Positions 16,717 to 23,057 of a stretch of DNA of 23,057 nucleotides are shown piece by piece. This DNA comes from JAAYRQ01 sp035647815 (GTDB taxonomy: Bacteria > Bacillota > Syntrophomonadia > Syntrophomonadales > Syntrophomonadaceae). Both the position numbers and the translations under genes were made by a program. The stretch is taken from positions 1 to 23,057 of the forward strand of contig DASRMR010000019.1 of the NCBI GenBank assembly GCA_035647815.1, written 5' to 3'. The notes beneath the pieces are model-generated. The model searched no databases. It saw nothing but the letters and a program-made list of their open reading frames with translations, and was not told the DNA's origin. Within the stretch, counting starts at the first letter, position 1. Each line of letters begins with the position of its first letter.

Positions 16717-18498
16717 ATGTCACTATTCGGAATGGAAATAGGCAAACGTGCCATTGCTGCACAACAAATCGCCCTAGAAGTCACAGGGCATAATATATCT
16801 AATACAAATACCCCTGGATATACTAGGCAAATACCTAACTTAGTAACTACTATTCCTTACCATACGCCAACACTTACTAACAATACTAAAGTTGGACAAC
16901 TAGGTACGGGGGTTACAGTAGCAGATATAGAAAGAATAAGAGATGCCTTTCTCGATCAACAGATTAGAAACGAAGCTAAAACTAGTGGTTATTGGAGTTC
17001 CATGCAAAATGCTTTAGCACAAGTGGAAGTAATCCTTAATGAACCATCTACTGATGGACTTAGATCAGTCATGGATATGTACTGGGAATCGTGGCAAGAC
17101 CTAGTTTCTCACCCCGAATCTGAAGCAGTCAGAACTACAGTTGCCGAACGGGGCATGGCTTTAGCTGATGGTTTCAACCATATGCATAAACAGTTGACAG
17201 AATTAAGAGAAGACCTTAATGCTTCGGTCAAGATTAAGGTGGATGAGATAAATACTATAACTAGCCAACTAGCCGATCTTAATGTGCAGATACTATCTAT
17301 CAAAATAGCTGGTAAACAACCTAATGACCTAGAAGATAAAAGAGATATGCTATTAGATCAGCTTAGCCAAATAGTAGATATAAAGACATTTACCGATAGT
17401 AACGGGATGATAGCAGTTCAGCTAGGTGGTCGTGCTTTAGTACAAGGAACAGATAATACTGTTTTGGCTACTGAAACTGATACTAAAGGAATGTACCTAG
17501 TAACCTGGGAAGATACAAAAGCACGCGCCCAGATAGAAAGCGGAGAATTAAGAGGGTTCTTAGATGCTAGAGGTAGAACAGAGTTAGATAAGGAAAAAGA
17601 ATCTCCAGGAAAACCTTCGGAATATAAAGAAGTAGTACCTAATTTATTAAACAATCTTAATAATTTAGCTAAAACAATAATAACTAAAACTAATGAATTA
17701 CATCGGGGTGGATATAGCCTTAATAATAAAGGAATCTATCCAGATGGTAAAAACTTTTTCGAAGAGGTTAATACTGGTGATGTAGAGTGGGCAGCAATAT
17801 TAAAAGTAGAAGAAGATATTTTAAACAATCCTATTAATATAGCTGTTGCAAAAGCCCCTACTTTTAATAATGAAGGTGAAAAAGCTAATTTTGGAGATGC
17901 TCGTATTGCCATGGAGATTGCAAATCTAAAACATAACTTTAATAATTCTGAATGGCGGGTAAAGCTACCTAATTGGACAGGTTTACTTAGTGGAGTACTA
18001 CCAGTAGATATTAATCCGAGTTTTGATATAAGTGGTACTACAGTTAATGTTGATGCAACAGTATCGAATATGAGCGAATTAGCTGCTGCAATACAAGCAG
18101 CCATAGATGATGCAGGCCTTGAGATTAAAGTTCGATTAGAAGGTTCTGATATTAATATGATTTCAAATACAATTTTTACGGTAGATTGGTCGGGGAATTA
18201 TGAAGCTACAGAACATAAAGGAGCAATTTCTAGTGCCACAGTCGATGATTACTGGCGTTCCGTGTGTGCTAATGTCGGAGTTAAAAGCCAAGAAGCAATT
18301 AGAATGACTACTAATCAGGAAGTCCTACTAAGCGAATTAGAAGGCAAAAGACAATCAATCTCAGGAGTATCCTTAGATGAAGAACTTATAAACATGATCA
18401 AATTCCAACACGCCTACAACGCCGCCTCCCGATTCATAACTACCATAGACGAAGCGATAGATGTGATAGTTAATAGAATGGGAATAGTTGGCAGGTAG
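16717..18498 (+). CDS. flgK: FlgK, hook-associated protein 1
   Basis: This junction protein of 593 residues is the first one between the hook and the filament, exported by the flagellar type III system. The N-terminal rod/hook motif is at about 4-38 (AAQQIALEVTGHNISNTNTP, then GYTRQ) and the C-terminal D0 helix contains LDEELINMIKFQHAYNAASR followed by FITTIDEAIDVIVNRMG. The central domain (about 200-500) is variable; the overall length is typical. GAGGT 8 nt before the ATG fixes the start. Both ends are unusual in codon use: a C-ending cluster at 18391-18450 and a weaker one in the first 22 codons, both beside repeat elements. Confidence 0.95.
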   Translation: MSLFGMEIGKRAIAAQQIALEVTGHNISNTNTPGYTRQIPNLVTTIPYHTPTLTNNTKVGQLGTGVTVADIERIRDAFLDQQIRNEAKTSGYWSSMQNALAQVEVILNEPSTDGLRSVMDMYWESWQDLVSHPESEAVRTTVAERGMALADGFNHMHKQLTELREDLNASVKIKVDEINTITSQLADLNVQILSIKIAGKQPNDLEDKRDMLLDQLSQIVDIKTFTDSNGMIAVQLGGRALVQGTDNTVLATETDTKGMYLVTWEDTKARAQIESGELRGFLDARGRTELDKEKESPGKPSEYKEVVPNLLNNLNNLAKTIITKTNELHRGGYSLNNKGIYPDGKNFFEEVNTGDVEWAAILKVEEDILNNPINIAVAKAPTFNNEGEKANFGDARIAMEIANLKHNFNNSEWRVKLPNWTGLLSGVLPVDINPSFDISGTTVNVDATVSNMSELAAAIQAAIDDAGLEIKVRLEGSDINMISNTIFTVDWSGNYEATEHKGAISSATVDDYWRSVCANVGVKSQEAIRMTTNQEVLLSELEGKRQSISGVSLDEELINMIKFQHAYNAASRFITTIDEAIDVIVNRMGIVGR

Positions 18499-18511
18499 AG
18501 CAGGGGGAACG

Positions 18512-18688
18512 ATTTTAACACGGATTTCCACAGATTTTTTGGATACACACAGATTTTTTAAAAAATGTAAAAGATTCTTTGTAGGTTCGAATTCATTCGA
18601 ACCAATACCCCGAAGGGGATTGAAAAACAAAAAAGAAAAATCCGTGTAAATCCGTGCCCGAAGGGTCCGCGTAGATCCGTGTTAAAAT
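18512..18688 (+). mobile_element. inverted-terminal-repeat element, copy B (177 bp), no gene
   Basis: The ends are exact inverses: ATTTTAACACGGAT (18512-18525) and ATCCGTGTTAAAAT (18675-18688). Contents are a T-rich left arm, hairpin GGTTCGAATTCATTCGAACC (18584-18603), hairpin CCCCGAAGGGG and repeated ATCCGTG words. The left 93 nt match copy D at 91 of 93 positions. It occupies the flgK-flgL spacer, 13 nt after the flgK stop. Confidence 0.8.
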
Positions 18689-18727
18689 ACCCAGATAACA
18701 ACAATACGAAAAAACGAGGTGTTCGCC

Positions 18728-19675
18728 ATGATTAGAGTTACAAACAACATGCTCATAAACGATTTATCTAGAAACCTTAACACCAATATGCGGCAAATGG
18801 AACTATACCAAAAACAACTACAAACTGGTCGCACGATTAACCGGCCATCTGATAATCCGGCTGGACTAGTAAAGTCTTTAAGATTAAGGACTAACCTTAC
18901 TGAAGGAGAACAATATCTTAATAACATAAGTGAAGCTATTAGTTTCATGGAAACTACTGATGCTGCCTTAGATAATATCGGGCAGATTATGCATAGAGTA
19001 AGGGAACTTACAGTTAAAGCAGCTAATACAGGTACTAATGATCAAGGAGCCCTTAATGCGATTGCTGACGAGGTAGAAGAATTAAATGACCAGTTAAAAA
19101 TGATAGCTAATACTACTTACGGTAGTAAACATGTATTTGCAGGTACTAATGTTACCGAAAGACCTCATACAGAGGGGGGAAACATCGACCCGCCAAAAGA
19201 CTGGATAGGTAATTCGGGTAAACTTGAAGTCGAAATAGCTGTAGGCATTAAAATGCCTATAAACTTGACAGATGAAGAGATGAATAATTTCTTTACGAGT
19301 GATGTTGTTACTGGACTTGATGAAAGTGATGAAGAAATCAAAGTCGCGGGAGGAATCTTCGCACTTTTAGATAAAATCGTTACTAATATTCGTGATGGCG
19401 AAGATATAGATGAAAACTTAGAATTTATGGATGCCAAAATGGAAGACCTACTATCTTGTAGATCTAAAATCGGGGCTAAAGTAAACCGTCTAGAACTACA
19501 AGAAAGCAGACTAGAATCAACCCAAATCGCATATACTGGCTTACTGGCAGATAATGAAGATGCTAATATCGCTGAGGTAATAATGCAACTTAAAATGCAG
19601 GAAAACGTCTTCCGCGCCTCCCTAGCCGCCGGCGCCCGCATAATCCAACCCAGCCTAGTAGACTTCTTGCGCTAG
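18728..19675 (+). CDS. flgL: FlgL, hook-associated protein 3
   Basis: This flagellin-like junction protein has 315 residues. The N-terminal flagellin domain is plain (RVTNNMLINDLSRNLN, TGRTINRPSDNPAG, ETTDAALDNIGQIMHRVREL) and the C-terminal helices (about 250-315) end ASLAAGARIIQPSLVDFLR. The ATG at 18728 is chosen because GAGGTG (18716-18721) lies 6 nt upstream; a GTG at 18719 in frame is part of that ribosome site. The last 17 pyrimidine-ending codons are all C-ending (from 19604), against 9 of 11 T-ending just before, a sharp synonymous switch immediately upstream of repeat copy C. Confidence 0.95.
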   Translation: MIRVTNNMLINDLSRNLNTNMRQMELYQKQLQTGRTINRPSDNPAGLVKSLRLRTNLTEGEQYLNNISEAISFMETTDAALDNIGQIMHRVRELTVKAANTGTNDQGALNAIADEVEELNDQLKMIANTTYGSKHVFAGTNVTERPHTEGGNIDPPKDWIGNSGKLEVEIAVGIKMPINLTDEEMNNFFTSDVVTGLDESDEEIKVAGGIFALLDKIVTNIRDGEDIDENLEFMDAKMEDLLSCRSKIGAKVNRLELQESRLESTQIAYTGLLADNEDANIAEVIMQLKMQENVFRASLAAGARIIQPSLVDFLR

Positions 19676-19689
19676 GAGCAGGGGGAACG

Positions 19690-19999
19690 ATTTTAACACG
19701 CCCTGGGGCGCTCCCTATGTTCACTATTAAGGTTGCAGATTTTCACAGATTATTATGATTAACATACCCTGGGGCACTCCCGATGCTCCTTACAGTCGTT
19801 ATTAAGGTTGCGGATTTTTTTATTGTTTTTTATAAGCTCGAATAAATTCGAGCCAAGGGAATGATTTTGTAGGTTCGAATTCATTCGAACCTAAGTAAAA
19901 ACAAGGCAAAGAAAACCAAATAACCCCCGAAGGGGGTTACAAAACGAAAAAGAAAATCTGTGTCCATCCGAACTTATCCGTGAAAATCCGTGTTAAAAT
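19690..19999 (+). mobile_element. inverted-terminal-repeat element, copy C (310 bp), no gene
   Basis: The left end ATTTTAACAC (19690) and right end ATCCGTGTTAAAAT (19986-19999) are inverses. The left part contains two copies of a nested module (19700-19736 and about 19766-19816) starting CCCTGGGG and ending AAGGTTGC. The middle has hairpin GCTCGAATAAATTCGAGC (19836-19853) and GGTTCGAATTCATTCGAACC (19872-19891). The right arm, with ACCCCCGAAGGGGGT, is closely similar to copy D. It accounts for almost all of the 357-bp flgL-yviE gap; I see no gene in it. Confidence 0.78.
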
Positions 20000-20032
20000 A
20001 TGCCGTAGTAGAATTAAAGGGGTACAACAACA

Positions 20033-20590
20033 ATGCTTCAAATTCGCATAGACCAACAATTCGCCAAAATAGGCCTCGACATCCAGAAGCCCTTCCTAGG
20101 CATGCGAACTATTCACCCTAAAATAGAACTTAATATCGAAAAACCACAACTCGAAATTCACTCTCCTCGCCCTAAAATATACATAGACCAGACTCAGTGT
20201 TTTGCCGATATGGATAAAAGAACCCCATCAGCATTTAGTGAACATTGGGCAGGTATTGCGAGAAGTAAAGCTTTCGAAGCTATAGGCATAATATCCTCAG
20301 AAGGGGATATGTTAGGACAAATCGAAAACGGAATAACCCTAGAAGACCTAGCCGCAAGCGCTATGGATACCCAAGTTGACTTTAATGTTACCGCGGTTCC
20401 CAAACAACCGCCTAAAATAGATTTTGACACTAGACCAGTACAAATTCACTATCAAAAAGGAAAAGTAAACCTCCACCTAAATCGTGGCCGAGTAGAAAAC
20501 CATTTTGAACAAGGCAAAATAAACGCCTACATAAGACAACAAAACTACCTAAACATAACCTGGGAACAAACCCTGAATCACAAAGCGTGA
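20033..20590 (+). CDS. YviE-like DUF6470 flagellar-locus protein
   Basis: This 185-residue protein has no signal peptide or membrane segment. It is built of alternating short beta-like repeats such as IGLDIQKPFLGM, IELNIEKPQLEI and PKIYIDQTQ, then a helical SKAFEAIGIISSEGDML block and a second set of PVQIHYQKG / KVNLHLNRG repeats. The pattern and the position between flgL and fliW match B. subtilis YviE (DUF6470), whose function is unknown to me. AAAGGGG lies about 11 nt before the ATG, a long spacing. Codons 2-22 (11 of 13 pyrimidine-ending codons with C) and the last 22 (9 of 10) are C-ending. Confidence 0.85.
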   Translation: MLQIRIDQQFAKIGLDIQKPFLGMRTIHPKIELNIEKPQLEIHSPRPKIYIDQTQCFADMDKRTPSAFSEHWAGIARSKAFEAIGIISSEGDMLGQIENGITLEDLAASAMDTQVDFNVTAVPKQPPKIDFDTRPVQIHYQKGKVNLHLNRGRVENHFEQGKINAYIRQQNYLNITWEQTLNHKA

Positions 20591-20607
20591 ACAAAGGCGG
20601 GGGGACG

Positions 20608-20804
20608 ATTTTAACACAGATTTTCACAGATTTTTTGGATACACACAGATTTTTTAAAAAATGTAAAAGATTCTTTGTAGGTTCGAATTCATTCGAACCT
20701 AAGTAAAAATACGGCAAAGAAAGTCAAATAACCCCCGAAGGGGGTTATTGAATAAAAAAAATCCGTGTCCATCCGAACTTATCCGTGTAAATCCGTGTTA
20801 AAAT
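20608..20804 (+). mobile_element. inverted-terminal-repeat element, copy D (197 bp), no gene
   Basis: The left end ATTTTAACACAGAT (20608) and right end ATCCGTGTTAAAAT (20791-20804) are inverses with one mismatch. The left half is nearly identical to copy B and the right half closely similar to copy C, joined at hairpin GGTTCGAATTCATTCGAACC (20680-20699). It also carries ACCCCCGAAGGGGGT. It fills the yviE-fliW spacer. Confidence 0.8.
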
Positions 20805-20837
20805 TGCCCAGCACCCAGAACACTAAGGAGGAAAGAT

Positions 20838-21308
20838 ATGCAAATACAAACCGCCCTATTCGGCGACCTTACCATAAAGGACACCGACATCATCACCTTC
20901 CCCGATGCCATACCTGGCTTTTCCGGGGAACATGAATTTGTCTTAATACCTTTAGATGATGATAGTCCCTTTTTCTATTTCCAGTCAGTTAAAACTAAGG
21001 AATTATGCCTTATAATAACTGATCCATTTACATTCTTTACAGACTACGAAATAAAACTAGATGAAGAAAGCATACAAAAGCTGGAGATAATTGAGGGAAA
21101 AACTAATATAGCCTTATATTCCATTTTAACTATACCCGAAGAATTCAAAAAAACGACAGCGAATCTACTAGCACCTATAGTTATTAATGCAGATAAAAAA
21201 ATAGGACTTCAGTTTATAGCCCAAAATTACGATTATAATACTAAGCACTTTATTTTCCCTCAAAACCAGAGTGAGGAAATAAAGCCTGCTACCAGAAAGG
21301 GGTTATAA
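20838..21308 (+). CDS. fliW: FliW, flagellar assembly factor and CsrA antagonist
   Basis: In Bacillus this cytoplasmic protein binds flagellin and, when flagellin is exported, is freed to sequester CsrA. The 156 residues show the FliW pattern: FGDLTIKDTDIITFPDAIPGF near the N terminus (in part), FVLIPLDDDSPFFYFQS, LCLIITDPF and the C-terminal NLLAPIVIN and KKIGLQFIAQ. AAGGAGGAAAG gives a strong ribosome site. It is 4 nt from csrA, the usual coupled pair. From codon 5 to 24, 15 of 17 pyrimidine-ending codons end in C; the rest of the gene is T/A-ending. Confidence 0.95.
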   Translation: MQIQTALFGDLTIKDTDIITFPDAIPGFSGEHEFVLIPLDDDSPFFYFQSVKTKELCLIITDPFTFFTDYEIKLDEESIQKLEIIEGKTNIALYSILTIPEEFKKTTANLLAPIVINADKKIGLQFIAQNYDYNTKHFIFPQNQSEEIKPATRKGL

Positions 21309-21312
21309 GCCT

Positions 21313-21561
21313 ATGCTGGTATTGAGCAGGAAAAAAGGTGAAAGTATCATTATCGGGGAAAATATAGAGATTACTATTGTAGAAATCCAAGGTGATGTAA
21401 TCCGACTCGGTATAGAGGCACCTAGGGAAATTAGTATTTACCGTCAGGAACTATGGGAAGAAATTAAAAAGTCCAACCAAGAAGCAACTCAAACGGTAGA
21501 AAAACTAGGCGATAAACTAGATTTACTAAAAGAAATTAAACGACCAGCTAAAAACGAATAA
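21313..21561 (+). CDS. csrA: CsrA, translational regulator
   Basis: This RNA-binding repressor of 82 residues acts in Firmicutes on the flagellin leader. It has the full CsrA fold: MLVLSRKKGESIIIG at the N terminus and VIRLGIEAPREISIYRQELW, including the RNA-binding arginine of APREI. The tail after residue 52 is longer and charged, as in flagellar CsrA of Firmicutes. AAAGGGG lies about 10 nt before the ATG, inside the end of fliW. No repeat element or C-ending codon patch lies here. The flagellin gene, its expected main target, is not in the window. Confidence 0.96.
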   Translation: MLVLSRKKGESIIIGENIEITIVEIQGDVIRLGIEAPREISIYRQELWEEIKKSNQEATQTVEKLGDKLDLLKEIKRPAKNE

Positions 21562-21587
21562 AAAACCTTTTAAAGGAGGTAAAAAAC

Positions 21588-23057
21588 ATGTACGGCATTA
21601 ATAATATCCGCTTTGGCGGACTTGCAAGTGGTATAGACACTGAAGGTATTGTTAGGCAACTTATGAACCTAGAACATACTAAGCTAGATCGCTTTAACCA
21701 ACAAAAACAGCTTTTAGAGTGGAAACAAGCTGATTATCGTTCTGTTAATAATCAACTTAGATCTTTTAGAGAAGGCCCTAACTTTAATTTAAAACTCCAA
21801 GGTACTTATATGACGAAAACAGCTACTACGACTAATGATAGCTTATTTAATGTTACTGCAACTAATACTGCGGCAACTGGTAATTATACATTTGAAGTTA
21901 AACAATTAGCTAAAGGGGTAACTGTCGAAGGTTTCCCTACGCAGACTATAGCGGAATTCTTCGCTGATAGTGAAGAACCTGTAACATTTTCATTTAAAGG
22001 TACTGCTGACGGTGAGGCTCGGACTGTAACTGTTAATAAAACTGACCAAATGGCTGATATAGCTAATAAAATTAATCAACTTAGTGATGATACTGGAGTA
22101 AAAGCACTTTATGATAAAGGGCTTAATGTTTTCTTTATGTATACTGAAGAAACTGGAGATAAAGTACAAATAGAAATAACTGATGATAAGAGTGGTTTTT
22201 TAGGTGGGGCTTTAGGATTGAAAAATGGAGCTGAAGCATTAGGAGTTATTGATGGAGAAAGTGTCATAATCGGAAGAGGAACTAATGCTCAAGTAAGTTT
22301 TAATGATGTAGACTTAGAATTTGCTAGTAACAAGTTTGAATTTATAAGCTTGAACTTTGATCTTAAAAAAGTTTCTCTAGGTGAAAAAGTTAATGTTCAA
22401 GTTACTAACAATGTAGATAAAGTAGTCGATGAGATAAAGACATTTGTCGAATCTTATAATAAAATAGTTGATGATATAGGTAACAAATTAACTGAAAAGA
22501 GATTTCGTGATTTTCCTCCATTATCTGAAGAACAAAAAGCAGATATGAAGGAAAAAGATATAGAAAAATGGGAAGAAAAAGCTCGCAGTGGTATGTTTAG
22601 AGCTGATCCCTTATTAAGCCAGATTACCTCAACTATGCGTATGGCTATGGGTGATGCAGTTGGAGGATTAGATGGTGAATATAAAACCCTGTCATCCATA
22701 GGAATTAGTACATCTCGCGATTTGAATGATAATGGAAAACTATATATAGATGAAGGCAAATTAAGAGCAGCCTTAGCTGATGATCTAGATGGAGTAGCGA
22801 AAATATTTAATAATGATGCTGCTGATCCTAAAAACCAAGGCATAGCTCAAAAACTAGATAGCCAAATAAAAGGTTTTTATGAACAAGTAGCAACTACAGC
22901 AGGTAAAAATGTTATGGGAGCAGATAATAGTTATCTAGGTAGATCTATAAAAGATATAGACCTGCGTATCGAAACCATGCAAAACCGAATGATGATGCTA
23001 GAAGATAAATACTGGCGCCAATTCACCGCCATGGAAAAAGCCCTCCAACAAATCCAA
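21588..23057 (+). CDS. fliD: FliD, flagellar filament cap protein (3' end beyond window)
   Basis: The frame is open for exactly 490 codons to the window edge. The N-terminal FliD domain is clear (FGGLASGIDTEGIVRQLM, then LDRFNQQKQLLEWKQADYR). The C-terminal FliD domain covers about 260-490 (GLDGEYKTLSSIGIS, NGKLYIDEGKLRAAL, GVAKIFNN). The last visible residues (RIETMQNRMMMLEDKYWRQF, TAMEKALQQIQ) belong to the terminal coiled coil, so only about 20-30 residues are likely missing. AAAGGAGGT lies 7 nt before the ATG. FliD caps the growing filament and promotes flagellin polymerisation. In 22959-23057, 12 of 14 pyrimidine-ending codons end in C. Confidence 0.93.
   Translation, partial: MYGINNIRFGGLASGIDTEGIVRQLMNLEHTKLDRFNQQKQLLEWKQADYRSVNNQLRSFREGPNFNLKLQGTYMTKTATTTNDSLFNVTATNTAATGNYTFEVKQLAKGVTVEGFPTQTIAEFFADSEEPVTFSFKGTADGEARTVTVNKTDQMADIANKINQLSDDTGVKALYDKGLNVFFMYTEETGDKVQIEITDDKSGFLGGALGLKNGAEALGVIDGESVIIGRGTNAQVSFNDVDLEFASNKFEFISLNFDLKKVSLGEKVNVQVTNNVDKVVDEIKTFVESYNKIVDDIGNKLTEKRFRDFPPLSEEQKADMKEKDIEKWEEKARSGMFRADPLLSQITSTMRMAMGDAVGGLDGEYKTLSSIGISTSRDLNDNGKLYIDEGKLRAALADDLDGVAKIFNNDAADPKNQGIAQKLDSQIKGFYEQVATTAGKNVMGADNSYLGRSIKDIDLRIETMQNRMMMLEDKYWRQFTAMEKALQQIQ

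Noticed and set aside
16439..16762. Minus-strand ORF of 107 codons across the right end of element copy A
   Set aside because: It spans the terminal repeat and part of flgK, has low-complexity content and no ribosome site; it follows from repeat composition.
18719..18727. GTG 18719 as the flgL start
   Set aside because: This GTG is part of the GAGGTG ribosome site that serves ATG 18728 at a 6-nt spacing.
19165..20747. Repeat hairpins ACCCCCGAAGGGGGT as intrinsic terminators
   Set aside because: The stems are strong but no T run follows on the + strand, and the operon continues through them. They may still pause or terminate by another route.
16022..20804. Diversity-generating retroelement activity
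   Set aside because: There is no reverse transcriptase, no template/variable repeat pair, and the changes are synonymous wobble transitions rather than A-to-N substitutions.
15901..20909. C-ending codon patches as horizontally acquired high-GC segments
   Set aside because: Purine-ending codons remain A-ending and the encoded proteins are continuous family domains, so only pyrimidine wobble positions changed; a high-GC donor would also raise G.

Overview
The window reads as a piece of a low-GC, motile, endogenous Clostridia-like (Firmicutes) chromosome. The evidence is A/T-ending codons, strong AGGAGG-type ribosome binding sites, GTG/TTG starts, an SLH-domain surface protease, and a degS-degU-comFC-yvyF-flgM-flgN-flgK-flgL-yviE-fliW-csrA order that matches the Bacillus subtilis late flagellar locus. 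I cannot name the genus. All twenty genes I support lie on the + strand.

Region 1 (1-4560) is an RND efflux operon: a membrane-fusion lipoprotein overlapping a full-length RND pump by one base, closed by a terminator. Region 2 (4561-5524) holds a tandem repeat array, a TetR-type regulator and a short ACGT-rich repeat. Region 3 (5525-11690) is a cell-surface block: a 1071-residue SLH-anchored subtilisin-like protease, a UDP-GlcNAc 2-epimerase (wecB type) and a phosphohexomutase, ending in a terminator. The two enzymes make sugar precursors of the kind used in the wall polymer to which SLH domains bind.

Region 4 (11723-15133) is degS-degU, a small predicted membrane protein where B. subtilis has comFA-comFB, comFC and yvyF, closed by a strong terminator. 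Region 5 (15181-end) is the late flagellar cluster: anti-sigma factor flgM, chaperone flgN, hook-filament junction proteins flgK and flgL, a YviE-like DUF6470 protein, the fliW-csrA regulatory pair and a nearly complete fliD that runs off the window. Together they cover checkpointing (FlgM, FliW-CsrA) and assembly of the hook-filament junction and cap; flagellin itself is not in the window.

The most unusual content is in the spacers of region 5. After flgN, flgK, flgL and yviE, and nowhere else in the cluster, each spacer is filled by one member of an inverted-terminal-repeat family (177 to 658 bp). Each starts 11-17 nt after a stop codon and ends 33-39 nt before the next start. The longest copy carries a GxxExxY-family protein with PD-(D/E)xK nuclease-like residues. 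A second short module is nested at the same internal word three times, and the copies are mosaics of each other. Coding sequence next to several of the elements is synonymously recoded towards C-ending (not G-ending) codons. A related hairpin with covarying stems also builds the tandem array 12 kb upstream. This set (repeat, candidate nuclease and local recoding) is the best candidate for an undescribed system.
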